This document shows, in pieces, positions 1 through 9,400 of a stretch of 64,000 bases of DNA. The position numbers were made by a program, and so were the translations under genes. This DNA comes from JAPORK01 sp026710285. Its GTDB lineage: Bacteria > Pseudomonadota > Gammaproteobacteria > Pseudomonadales > Endozoicomonadaceae. The stretch is from assembly GCA_965201045.1 (NCBI GenBank), contig OZ241746.1, forward strand, positions 3,100,001 through 3,164,000, read 5' to 3'. A model generated the notes under the pieces. That model ran no database searches, was not told where the DNA came from, and saw nothing but the letters and a program-made list of their open reading frames with translations. Every line of letters begins with the position of its first letter. Within the stretch, counting starts at the first letter, position 1.

Positions 1-2
1 TT

Positions 3-1556
3 TTGGCGGATGAAAAAGAAAAACCAGTGCTGCAAATAGTACGTAATCTGCTAACTGATTTTTGTGAGCAGATAGAAAATGCCGGTTTTAAATATCCGGT
101 TGCTCATGCGGTTATGCTTGAATGGCTGACAGATCATCTGGATAGCCATAAAATGAGTCAGCGATTTTTGGGTGGTAAAGTTAATGTATGTACTTTAATG
201 CCAATGCGTTCTATTCCTTTTAAAGTGATTTGTATTTTGGGAATGAATGACGGAGACTATCCGCGTACTATTGCTCCCGGAAGCTTTGATCTGATCAGTA
301 AATTTCCACGTAAAGGCGATCGCTCCCGTCGGGATGATGACCGGTATCTTTTTCTGGAAGCTTTACTGGCGGCTGAAAGTTATCTGTATATCAGTTATAC
401 AGGGCGTAATATTAAAGATAATACTGAACGACCACCATCGGTATTATTGTCTGAATTTTTAGATTATTGCCAAAGGCATTTTAATCCCGATGGACAGAAG
501 CAGTGGGTTACCGAACACCCGCTGCAACCATTTAGCCCGGAGTATTTTGATAAACGTTCTTCTTTGTTTACTTATGCAGCGCAGTGGTTGGTTCCTGCGA
601 CAACTACGCTCACTGGAGAAACCTCATCTTTCATTAAAGATTTATCTCTGCCGGTGTTGCCCTTGCCAGAGCAAACTGAACTGGAACAACTGATAACTTT
701 TTATCGTCATCCCTGCAAATATTTTTTTCAGCAACGCCTGAATATTCATTTTGAAAAGCTGGAAACTTTACCTAAAGATGATGAACCTTTTGATTTCACC
801 GGGCTGGATAATTTTCATTTACAATCAATATTACTTGACCATCAGCTGCGTGATGTTCCATCGGAGCACAGTATACAAATACTGAAAGCCTCGGGTAAAT
901 TACCACATCCTCCTTTTGATAAGATAAAGCTGGAACAGATCCGGAAATCTCTGCAGCCATGGGTAGAAGAGATTAAATCATTGTTAACGGATCCGCAGGA
1001 AGCGCAGAAAGTTTGCCTGACAGTAGGTAGTACCCGGATTACCGGATGGATTAAAGATATTTATAATCATCGGCTTATCCGTTACCATCCGGGCAAAGTA
1101 AAAAGTAAACTTCTGGTCTCTGGTTTGATCGAGCATTTAATCTGGTGCGCAGGTGGCAAACATCTGGAAGAAACCGTACTGTTTTATCTTCCCGCTACAG
1201 CAAAAGAACAAAGTTGCATACGCTTACCCCGATTTTCTCAGCAATTTAGTCTCGCCGCACTGGAAAAATTAGTGCACGGCTATCAAAGAGGATTAAATGA
1301 ACCTTTACCTTTTATACCAGAGGTTTCCACCACCTGGATTCTATCAGCTAAAGATTATATTTTACAGTCTGCTGACAGAGGGGATGTTCCACAAAGGGCG
1401 GTACAGAAGACAAAGGAAGCATTTGAACGAGAACAAAGCAGGGATGATTACATTGCACGGGTATGGTCAGAAATGGATGAAAAATTATTTAGCGGTGTGA
1501 CTTCAATTGCGGAAACATTGCTGCAACCACTGATAATCTCTGACAACAAAGGATAA
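3..1556 (+). CDS. recC: RecBCD exonuclease V gamma subunit, C-terminal part (5' end outside window)
   Basis: RecC is the subunit of the RecBCD helicase-nuclease that recognises Chi and splits the DNA strands at double-strand breaks. The frame is open to the window edge, so the visible 517 residues are about the C-terminal half of a protein usually near 1100 residues; the TTG at 3 is not a real start. Residues 60-150 match the most conserved RecC stretch: CTLMPMRSIPFKV, then LGMNDGDYPR, GDRSRRDDDRYLFLEALL and YISYTGR. The C-terminus looks natural. recB and recD are not downstream: the next gene is convergent and unrelated, so any operon partners lie upstream or elsewhere. The family assignment is secure from these motifs. 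Confidence 0.95.
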   Translation: MADEKEKPVLQIVRNLLTDFCEQIENAGFKYPVAHAVMLEWLTDHLDSHKMSQRFLGGKVNVCTLMPMRSIPFKVICILGMNDGDYPRTIAPGSFDLISKFPRKGDRSRRDDDRYLFLEALLAAESYLYISYTGRNIKDNTERPPSVLLSEFLDYCQRHFNPDGQKQWVTEHPLQPFSPEYFDKRSSLFTYAAQWLVPATTTLTGETSSFIKDLSLPVLPLPEQTELEQLITFYRHPCKYFFQQRLNIHFEKLETLPKDDEPFDFTGLDNFHLQSILLDHQLRDVPSEHSIQILKASGKLPHPPFDKIKLEQIRKSLQPWVEEIKSLLTDPQEAQKVCLTVGSTRITGWIKDIYNHRLIRYHPGKVKSKLLVSGLIEHLIWCAGGKHLEETVLFYLPATAKEQSCIRLPRFSQQFSLAALEKLVHGYQRGLNEPLPFIPEVSTTWILSAKDYILQSADRGDVPQRAVQKTKEAFEREQSRDDYIARVWSEMDEKLFSGVTSIAETLLQPLIISDNKG

Positions 1557-1582
1557 CCGTTATACTCCTGCCATGCGCCACC

Positions 1583-1680
1583 GTTGTCATTCCTGGACGG
1601 GAATCTATTCAGGAAAAGCATCGCTGGAAATATAACTTCCCTGTTACCAGATTCCGGCAATCCCTGCCGAAACGGAATAT
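1583..1680 (-). repeat. Dispersed repeat family A, reversed copy
   Basis: Read on the minus strand it has a palindromic head (GGCAGGGATTGCCGGAATC), then an AGTTATATTT stretch, and ends near CAGGAATG. The same order occurs at 5848-6010 and 13630-13724 on the plus strand. It sits between recC and the convergent gene. Confidence 0.7.
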
Positions 1681-1712
1681 TCAGACAAAAGTGCCAAACC
1701 AGAGTTTATGTT

Positions 1713-1746
1713 AAACGCTGCACGGCGACTTCAACGGGCGTTTTTT
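1713..1746. terminator. Weak candidate terminator between convergent genes
   Basis: AAACGC (1713-1718) can pair with GCGTTT (1738-1743), and a T run follows. The stem is only about 6 bp with a 19-base loop, so this is a suggestion only. It lies in the gap between recC and the convergent gene, where a terminator would be expected. Confidence 0.25.
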
Positions 1747-3313
1747 ATTTTATGCCTAAGTGTTCATGTATGTTGTCGGCTAAATATTGCCGAGGTGTAT
1801 CCATCGTTGCTAATACGAGTTCTTTGAAAGGCTTAATATTTCTTGCGTTTAAATGAGCTCCAATCTGTGTCATTATTACCTGGTTTTTATCCCTGTCTGT
1901 TCTGGCAGCTCGTATCTCATCCGCTATCTCAAGCCTAAAAACACCCCTTGAAATAAGCCGCGTAAACAAATGATGATCATATGCACTTATAAGATCAGCG
2001 TAGAACGTAGTAAAAGCTTCCTTAGCATCTTCAGGGCTAATACTATCCCAGGTAACAGGTTCGGATGGTGCCGAAGCAGAAGGGATGGACCTTGGTTTTT
2101 GCTCTTGTACTGTTAGCTTTGTCTGCATGTTACCCGCTAAACTATGCATCATTCCTGGTCGTATCATCCATGGTTGTTGCGGTACCATTCTTGGCGGTGC
2201 TGGCAGACAATTTGGTCGTTGCTGCATTGTTTGTGTTCCTGGTTGCCAGGGCATTTGTGTTTGTGCTGGAATTTTTACATTCAATGGATTCATATTAAAT
2301 ACGAATATTGCCAGCTTTGCCAACTCCGCGCACTCCAGGTAACTTTTTGCGCTATTCCATAATGTCATAAAAGATTGAGCTACTATTTTTTGCAGGTTTT
2401 TTTCTGCATGTAAATAGTCAGTCCGTCTAAACCGGTCTGTAATTAATTCATTTTCAAAGTGATAACTAACTAGAAAAGCAAACACTAAAGGGCGGTATTG
2501 ATATTTATAATGCTCGAATAACTCAAGAAGTGAAGGTGTTGAGTCCAGATATTGAACAGTTATATAAGAAAGATCAACCTCTGGTATTTGTAATTGCGCA
2601 GCAAAGGTATTGAGGATAGTGAGAAGTGCTGCCGTATTGTTGTTAAGTACAGTTCTTGTCAACTCTATATTTCCCATAAAAAACGTTTCATAGTTGCTGA
2701 GCATCATTTGCCAGTCTTCTGGATTGTACTCAGGGTTCGTGCGAGGCGTATCTACAGCGCTTTCATTAGTATTTTTAAGTGCCTGGGCTGCTGTTTGAAA
2801 AAAATGGTAACCAGGATGTTTGTCTGAGAGGAATTCTGCAATGTAAGCGTACATATTGTGGAGTATTGAATAAACATAAAATTTTGCGGTTTGCTTATCT
2901 TTTATTGGCGATGTGGCTGAATCTAACATAGCAACTGCCAGTCTGTCTATGATGCCAGTCATGCCAGTATCGTACTGTTTGCCAGTTATCTCAAGATAAA
3001 AATTAATTTTAATAAATTCTGAAAAGTAAGGATATAAATCTGCCCAGTTTACCTCGCTATAGTCCCATTGTGTAGACAGAGTATCTAACTGACCAATAGC
3101 TACATTTCGTTTTGTATTTTGGGAGATTGATGCCACGTCTGGTGAAATGTAAACTCGTTGGAAAGTATCATGTGAAACATTGCGCGGTTGCTGTATTTGA
3201 ACTACGCGTGGTCTCTTGCCTTTGGGTGGGTGAAACATAGCTTCTGCTGTATTGTTCAAAAATAACAATGTTAGCAGGGTAATAACGATATTCCATTTTG
3301 CTCTTTGTGACAT
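1745..3313 (-). CDS. Exported protein of unknown function, paralogue of 28657-30042
   Basis: I do not recognise this 522-residue protein. It starts with a Sec-type signal segment (MSQRAK, hydrophobic core, then NNTAEA before MFHPPK), so it is predicted to be exported. The start is supported by a GAGAGG ribosome site about 9 bases upstream. The body is mostly helical. Residues about 350-400 are rich in Pro, Gln and Met (repeated QPW and MVP-like words), probably a flexible linker before a C-terminal helical domain. It aligns along much of its length with the 461-residue protein at 28657-30042: QWDYSEVNWADLYPYF against NWEYKNFNWVEVFQFF, and LAKLAIFVFNMNPLNV against LAKIAIFLFRANPLEI. It stands alone, convergent with recC. 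The function is unknown. Confidence 0.85.
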   Translation of the reverse strand: MSQRAKWNIVITLLTLLFLNNTAEAMFHPPKGKRPRVVQIQQPRNVSHDTFQRVYISPDVASISQNTKRNVAIGQLDTLSTQWDYSEVNWADLYPYFSEFIKINFYLEITGKQYDTGMTGIIDRLAVAMLDSATSPIKDKQTAKFYVYSILHNMYAYIAEFLSDKHPGYHFFQTAAQALKNTNESAVDTPRTNPEYNPEDWQMMLSNYETFFMGNIELTRTVLNNNTAALLTILNTFAAQLQIPEVDLSYITVQYLDSTPSLLELFEHYKYQYRPLVFAFLVSYHFENELITDRFRRTDYLHAEKNLQKIVAQSFMTLWNSAKSYLECAELAKLAIFVFNMNPLNVKIPAQTQMPWQPGTQTMQQRPNCLPAPPRMVPQQPWMIRPGMMHSLAGNMQTKLTVQEQKPRSIPSASAPSEPVTWDSISPEDAKEAFTTFYADLISAYDHHLFTRLISRGVFRLEIADEIRAARTDRDKNQVIMTQIGAHLNARNIKPFKELVLATMDTPRQYLADNIHEHLGIK

Positions 3314-4414
3314 ATAATTTAACCTCTCATAACTGCTATATGTCTGTTAAAAAAAATTGTTTTATCGCTGTGAAATAAGTGCACATTGCCTCACCAGTGC
3401 AGCTTAATTCCGTTGAAGTTGAGGAGCCTAGCAGACGAATTATGGTTTGCGCAAAAATAAATAAAAAAATTAATTGTTGACTCAAAAAAAAAATAACGTT
3501 ATAAAGAAAATAAGTGCAGACATTATTTTTCAGACGCTATTCCTTTTTTGTTAAATACTGTTTTTATTACCATGTCAATTTGTGAAAGGTTGTTGCAACT
3601 TGTATTCTGTAATCAGAGGTGTTTGCAGAAAGATTTTTAAGTAAAACCTCCGATAAAAATCTTCTTTAAAATGGCTGGTACAATGCCCTGTATTACGGTT
3701 GGTTTGAAAGGATTGATAATATTTTCCTGTGGTTCGATGGTACACATAATGAACCGGGTTTTAAGGATTTTTGTTATTGAAAAAAAATACAAGACATTTC
3801 TATTTTATGTTTTTCAGAAATTTTGCCGCAAATTATAAAATATGTTTTGAAAGCTTAAAACAAAACTGTTAGTATGTTACGTTTTCAGATAAGGCTCTGG
3901 ATATGAGTCACTCTTCTCCTTATCAGTCTCTGCCACATAAGGTATGTCATGTAGTAAGGAGTTGTGTCTGCCGTGGAAAAAGATAATTTCACAGATCATC
4001 TGAGTATTATTTTAGCTGATTTCAGATGAAATTGCATGAGTAAAATCTGTTACAGGTAATAAAAGTTCAGAGGAGCTTATGAAAGGTAAACAGGTAAAGT
4101 GTTTGTTTATAGTAAAAAAACTTAGGGTGTAGTGTTGCTATACATGCTGGTGGTTTTCCGGATAAAACAGCATCCGATAACAGTAAATTCAGAGTATAAA
4201 TTATTGCGGTTATATTAACAGTCAATGAACTAATTATAACCACAGAAAAGCATTTATCTCTGTATTTTTTAATTTTAAACGGTTGGTCTATATATTTTAA
4301 CGAAGACAGAATCAATATGATCTGAGGTTTTTACTGAAAAAAAAGTAATAAAAAGATTGAGTACTTATTTAAATAAATTTATAATCGTATCGAAAAAAAT
4401 AGACAGGAGGATAT
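3314..4414. other. Long intergenic region without recognised genes
   Basis: About 1.1 kb of AT-rich sequence between divergent genes. ORFs here are short and lack ribosome sites. The final 20 bases hold the strong AGGAGG for the gene at 4415. The palindromic core TTGTTGCAACTTG at about 3590-3602 recalls a Ter site, but it is weak. I see nothing else that I can name. Confidence 0.5.
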
Positions 4415-4912
4415 ATGTCTGACGCCAAATCTCAAAGTCAATTGAAACAAATGCTGGAACAATTGGCTAAACATTGGAATATAACCAGTGAAGTTGTGGA
4501 TAATTTAATTATTCTGCCCATTCCATACAAGGGTGATAATTATTCTGTGTGCTTTTCTGTTCTTGATGAAAATTTTGCGCTTATGGTATTACAGGCATCA
4601 AGTAATATTGCCGATGCCAATAATAAAAAATTACTCGAAATACTGAAGCGTAATTCAATAATTAATTCTGCGTTATCCGTCTTTTTCATTCATGAAAGTG
4701 ATGATAACAAAACGGATGAATTACCATTATTGTACCAGGCTTTATTCCCTTATTCGCAACTCCCTCTATCCGATTGTATTCAATATGTAGAATCTTATTT
4801 GGAACAATATTCAGATAATATGAAGCGTATTGAAAATGTAGGGCCTTCTACAGGAAGAAAAAGTATGAAAAGTACTATGGATAGTAAGTCCATGGGTGGT
4901 TTGAAAATATAA
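4415..4912 (+). CDS. Small cytosolic protein of unknown function
   Basis: A 165-residue acidic protein without a signal peptide or membrane segment. A strong AGGAGG lies about 8 bases before the ATG, so the start is well supported. The predicted order is an N-terminal helix (QLKQMLEQLAKHW), a group of strands (LIILPIPY, YSVCFSVL, FALMVLQA), a helix, a strand (LSVFFIHE), then a helix (CIQYVESYLEQYSDNMKRI). The tail of about 25 residues is Ser/Lys/Gly/Met-rich and probably disordered. This size and alternation resemble class I type III secretion chaperones or YbjN-like proteins. That is inference from shape only, with no diagnostic motif and no secretion genes in the window. Another small orphan gene follows at 5241. 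Confidence 0.8.
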   Translation: MSDAKSQSQLKQMLEQLAKHWNITSEVVDNLIILPIPYKGDNYSVCFSVLDENFALMVLQASSNIADANNKKLLEILKRNSIINSALSVFFIHESDDNKTDELPLLYQALFPYSQLPLSDCIQYVESYLEQYSDNMKRIENVGPSTGRKSMKSTMDSKSMGGLKI

Positions 4913-5240
4913 TATTTTACATGTATTTTTTCAATAAACTGAAAAATGAGGTTATGAAAATAATCCGGAAGATATTTTTATGTATTGTTATAATAACTTT
5001 TATATACAAAAAATATACTTCGGATTAAAAGATGTTTTTAAATAAATACTACTGAATCTACAGAAAAAATAGTGAATAAAAAGCCATCGAAATAAAAAAG
5101 ATCTTAACAGTTTAGCCTGTCTGTATCCATACAGTTTAAATGGATTTAATATGATATAATTTGCTGTTTTTTTTGTTGGGTTTTCATTAGAGTCTAAAAA
5201 TTTTTCTGTTTAATAGTATAAGTTGTAGGAGGTTAAAGGC
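4913..5240. other. Intergenic spacer between two small orphan genes
   Basis: 328 bases of very AT-rich sequence with no ORF of note. The 3' end carries the AGGAGG of the next gene. No clear terminator hairpin is visible, so the two genes could be co-transcribed or separate. Confidence 0.4.
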
Positions 5241-5702
5241 ATGTTTTTTGACTTTCAGAGAAATGATGAACTGACAGCAGAGCTCAAGAAAAGGGGTTGT
5301 GTTGTTACAGATTACTTTGTTGAAAAAACAACGATTCCCTTAGGTTATACATTTATGTCTAAGTATTTACAATTTTCTTATTGTGTAAAAGAACATTGTG
5401 TTTTACTGATAACTTTTTCTGTTTATAAACGTGATGCAAATTCAATTGGTATACTGCGAGATTTTAAAAGTTTCATTGACATTATGAGAAGCATTTCTAC
5501 TCTTCGTATGTTAGTCGTACTGGTTAATCCGTACCCCAAAGAAGAGCAAAAAGAAAACCAGGAAACTTTTATAAAGTTTGGGAAAAAGCTGGGAGCTGAA
5601 TTTGTTGAAAGCTCTCCTGTAAATTTAGCGATTTTGTATTTGCAGAGAAAAAAGACAGATCTTTCAGACATTCCAGACATGTCAGCCATTTTTGGCGAAT
5701 AA
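5241..5702 (+). CDS. Small cytosolic protein of unknown function
   Basis: A 153-residue protein with a strong ribosome site (AGGAGG, about 9 bases upstream) and no signal peptide. It reads as an alpha/beta fold: a first helix, strands around YLQFSYCV and CVLLITFSVY, a helix (FKSFIDIMRSI), a strand (LRMLVVLVNPYP), a charged loop (EEQKENQE), a helix (FIKFGKKLGAEFVE), a short strand-helix and an acidic C-terminus. I do not recognise a family. It follows the gene at 4415 on the same strand after 328 bases. A role as a partner or chaperone is possible but not shown. Confidence 0.8.
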   Translation: MFFDFQRNDELTAELKKRGCVVTDYFVEKTTIPLGYTFMSKYLQFSYCVKEHCVLLITFSVYKRDANSIGILRDFKSFIDIMRSISTLRMLVVLVNPYPKEEQKENQETFIKFGKKLGAEFVESSPVNLAILYLQRKKTDLSDIPDMSAIFGE

Positions 5703-5847
5703 AAAAGTAGTACAGAAAGCTTATTGCTTTTATAAGTAAGTGTATCCACTCAAAAGCTAAATTCAGCTCCGTGTGCTGTTATATATAATATTTTGGTAAA
5801 TAGCAGTATTATCAAATTTTTTCACATTCAACCCAATACTTGTAAAG

Positions 5848-6010
5848 AGTATGCAGGGATTGCCGGAATCCGGTAACCGAGCGTTATATTTTTAGTGATA
5901 ATTATCTTTAATGGTTTTCCACTTCGCAGGAATGACTGTGTATTTTTGAAAATAATGACATAAAACATAGTGTATTATGCCAAAAAATCTCCAAGCTGAG
6001 GTCTAAAATT
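5848..6010 (+). repeat. Dispersed repeat family A, most complete copy
   Basis: The order is a palindromic head (CAGGGATTGCCGGAATCCGG), GTTATATTTTTAGTGATAAT, CGCAGGAATGACTGTG, then ATTTTTGAAAATAATGACAT and AAACATAGTGTATTATGCC. The 3' half is shared with 15685-15760 and the 5' half with 13630-13724. This copy therefore shows what the intron-split copy looked like before insertion. Confidence 0.8.
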
Positions 6011-6408
6011 AAGCAAAGATAAAGAAAAACTGTGTAAGCTTTAAACAAAAATATTAACTTTTTTAGTATTTTGAATGATTTGATAAGCAAATCATCGATA
6101 TCAACATATTCAGCCCACCAATTATCAAAAGAACTTGTAAATAAACTTATATAGTTCTTTTGTCGTTTTATTGTAAACCTGTTCCTGAACACCTCTGCAA
6201 GATATAATCGATTATTTATACTTTATTTAACGGAAAGTAGTTTTTAGTCATGCTATTATTTTGCATGCGAGTACCATATTTATATTGCAGTTATTTCAGT
6301 TAAAGCTATATATAGAAATGATCAGATAAACTTTTTTCAATCTGTTGTGAAAGTACGGATGTTTTGATTGCTTTTGCAACATAACAAGCTTATGAACAAT
6401 AAAACTAT
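6011..6408. other. Spacer upstream of the hybrid kinase gene
   Basis: AT-rich sequence. It contains a six-codon ATG-to-TGA reading frame (6392-6412) whose stop overlaps the kinase start as ATGA. No Shine-Dalgarno sequence is visible before either start. A minus-strand ORF through this region and the repeat looks like chance. Confidence 0.35.
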
Positions 6409-9400
6409 ATGAATAATCAATATTTACGCATTGGTTATATAGTAACGATGATATTGTTACTATTTTGTTATTCGTATGGTCAACCTCATGGCATTAATAG
6501 CCATGCTATACATAATCCACTAAAAATTGTATTAGATAAAAACAATCCACCTTTATCCTTTGTTAATATATTTGGTAAACCAACAGGTTATCTGGTAGAT
6601 ATTTGGAGAGCATGGGCAAAAAACAACAACATCCAAATCAAGTTTTTTATGTCAAACTGGAACGAAGCGATAAAATCTGTTCAATCCAAACAGTTTGATG
6701 TTATATCCGGATCTTTTTTTTACAAAGATCAAAAAGAGCAATTATTATTTTCTGATCCCTTAACAACAGCACCTGAAGCCGTTTATCTTTTTATAGGTAA
6801 AAAACCTGTTAATTTTAGTGGAACAAATGCAAAAATTAATATAGGTACACCTGATCATGATTACAATACCGATAAATTAAAAAAATGGCTGCATAATGCG
6901 CATGTAATTTTATATAATAATTATGCAACTATGTTTAAAGCACTTGCTTCAAACGATATCAGTGGAATTATTTATAAACGATTGCTGAATTATAATATTA
7001 TCAAACAAATTAATACAAAAAATCATATTTATAAAATCTATTCTTATAATATTTTTGAAAAAAACATTTATAATGCTGTTCATTCCTCGAATGATAAATT
7101 ATTAAAAATGATAAATGATGGAATGCAAAAGCTTTCAAAACATGAAAAACAGTACATTGCGAATAAGTGGAGTCAAATAACAGCACCCGTTAATAATAAA
7201 TTGCATCAAATACAGATTATAAAAAAAGAAAATAAACAAATAAAATCATATTATTCTATACGTGTTGCAATGGATACAACTTTTCCTCCTTACAACTTTT
7301 TGAATGATAACGATGTTCCGGCAGGTATATCTGTGGATTACCTGCATCATATTAGTGAGTTATCAGGGATAGATTTTATTATTCTTCCAACAGCAAGTGT
7401 TGAAGAGAGTATACAATTATTAAATAATCATGAGGTAGATTTAGTTATATCTTCAAACGATGCACCAGCAAACTACAAAAATGATATAGTAACTTATTTG
7501 CAAATTCCCACTGTCCTGATTAACAGAAAAACCGATAGATTTATTAAGTCGTTCAATGATCTCAAAGGAAAAAGAGTATTAACTAACGTCAGTGAATCTG
7601 TTTTTAAAGATTTGAAAATAAAATATCCTGATATTCTTTTTGAGAAAAACAACAAAATAAGTGATGCAATTTATTTTTTATCAACTAAACACGCCGATGC
7701 TTTAGTTGTAAATCAGGCTACAGCGAGTTATATTTTTTCTCATCTAAATGCTGATAATATTAAAATTAGTTCTAAAGCAGATAATATCAGTAAATTTATA
7801 TTTATTATACAGCCTGATAAACCACAACTCAAAAAACTGCTGAATAACTTTATCTCTGATTTATCAGATATGGAGCGTCAGACTATTCTGCAAAAATGGA
7901 TGATAAATAATTTTGCATCCGGAAAAAGTAGCCATGAATTTATAATGAGTATTGTACTCGTGTTTATTGTGCTTATTTTGATTGTCTATTGGAATAGACG
8001 GCTTGCGAAAGAAGTAGTGGAACGACAGCAGGCAGAAATATCATTGCAGGTTCGTACAGAAAATGATCGTATACTTAATCAAATTACCCGCAAATTTATG
8101 GATGAATCCTTTGAACAGGCAATTTCATTTGCAATTAAAATAATAACTGAGCTATTCAAAGTAAGCCATACCTGTATTTTTGAGAATATTAACAACAAAG
8201 CAACATCGTTATTTTTCTGGCCGCTTGATATTCGGCAAACAGAGTGTTTACAATTGTTATATTACTTTTATCCTGATTGTACAAAAAGTACCAACACGAT
8301 TAAACAAGTATATTTAAATAGTTTGAATAAAAAAGAAAATAGTCAACTCTGTGAATTAGTAAAAAAAATTAATATTGAGATCGTATCGTTTATATTTGTA
8401 CCGATGATTGTTTTAGGTGAAGTGATTGGTTATATGGCACAATTTACCAAAAATAATCAGTGGCGCTGGCAATCTGAGCAGGTGATTTTATTGCAAAGAG
8501 TTGCAGAGCTTATTGCAATTATGCGTTCACGCAGAAAAACTGAAGAAGCATTGCACCGTAGTGAGGAAAAATACCAGCTTGCAATGGAGGTGGTTTCTGA
8601 TGGTTTGTGGGACTGGAGTATTCCTGAAGAGACTATTCACTTTAGTCCGCGTTATTTAAATATGCTGGGTTATATTACCGGAGAGGTTGAGGAAACCTTT
8701 TCTTCATGGGTTATGCTGTTACATCCTGATGATAAACAGGCAGCTGTGAATCATATGCAACTTATATTAAATCAAAACGATCAGGTAATAGAATATGAAT
8801 GCCGTATGAAGTGTAAAAATAACAATTATCTCTATGTACGTACCAAAGGAAAAGTCATTGCAAGAGATTATAAAAATAATCCTGTGCGTGCAATTGGCAT
8901 ACTGGTGGATGTTACAGAACAAAAACAAAGGGAGAGAGAGCTTGCCATGGTCCGCTTTTCTTTAGACAGTGCTGCTGATTGTATTTACTGGTTAAGACAA
9001 GATGGCAGTTACAAGTATGTTAATGAAGCAGCGGGCAAAGTACTGGATTATTCTCAGGAAGAACTTCTCAGGATTAATATCTTTGCAGTTAGCCCAAATT
9101 TGGATAAAAAAACATGGGCAGATTTATGGTGTCAGGTAAAGAAAAAACGCTATCTTACTTACGATTCTACGAAACAAACAAAGCATGGTCGATCTTTTCC
9201 TGTCGAGATCACTATAAATTATATGGAGTATGAAGGAGAAGGTTTTGTTTTTATGTCAGAAAGGGATATTACAGAAAGAAAACAGGCTGAACAAGCATTA
9301 TACAAAGCGAAAGAAGCAGCAGATAAAGCTAATGAAGCAAAAAGTCAGTTTATAGCTAATATGAGTCATGAAATACGTACACCAATGAATGCTATTATCG

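Noticed and set aside
3587..3602. Possible Tus-binding Ter site around TTGTTGCAACTTG
   Set aside because: It fits only part of the E. coli consensus, is nearly palindromic (Ter sites are not), and is a single occurrence. Left as a remark only.
4067..4315. 82-codon minus-strand ORF
   Set aside because: AT-rich, no ribosome site, no domain or coding signature.
5908..6192. 94-codon minus-strand ORF
   Set aside because: It runs through repeat A and AT-rich spacer, has no ribosome site and no recognisable sequence; probably chance.
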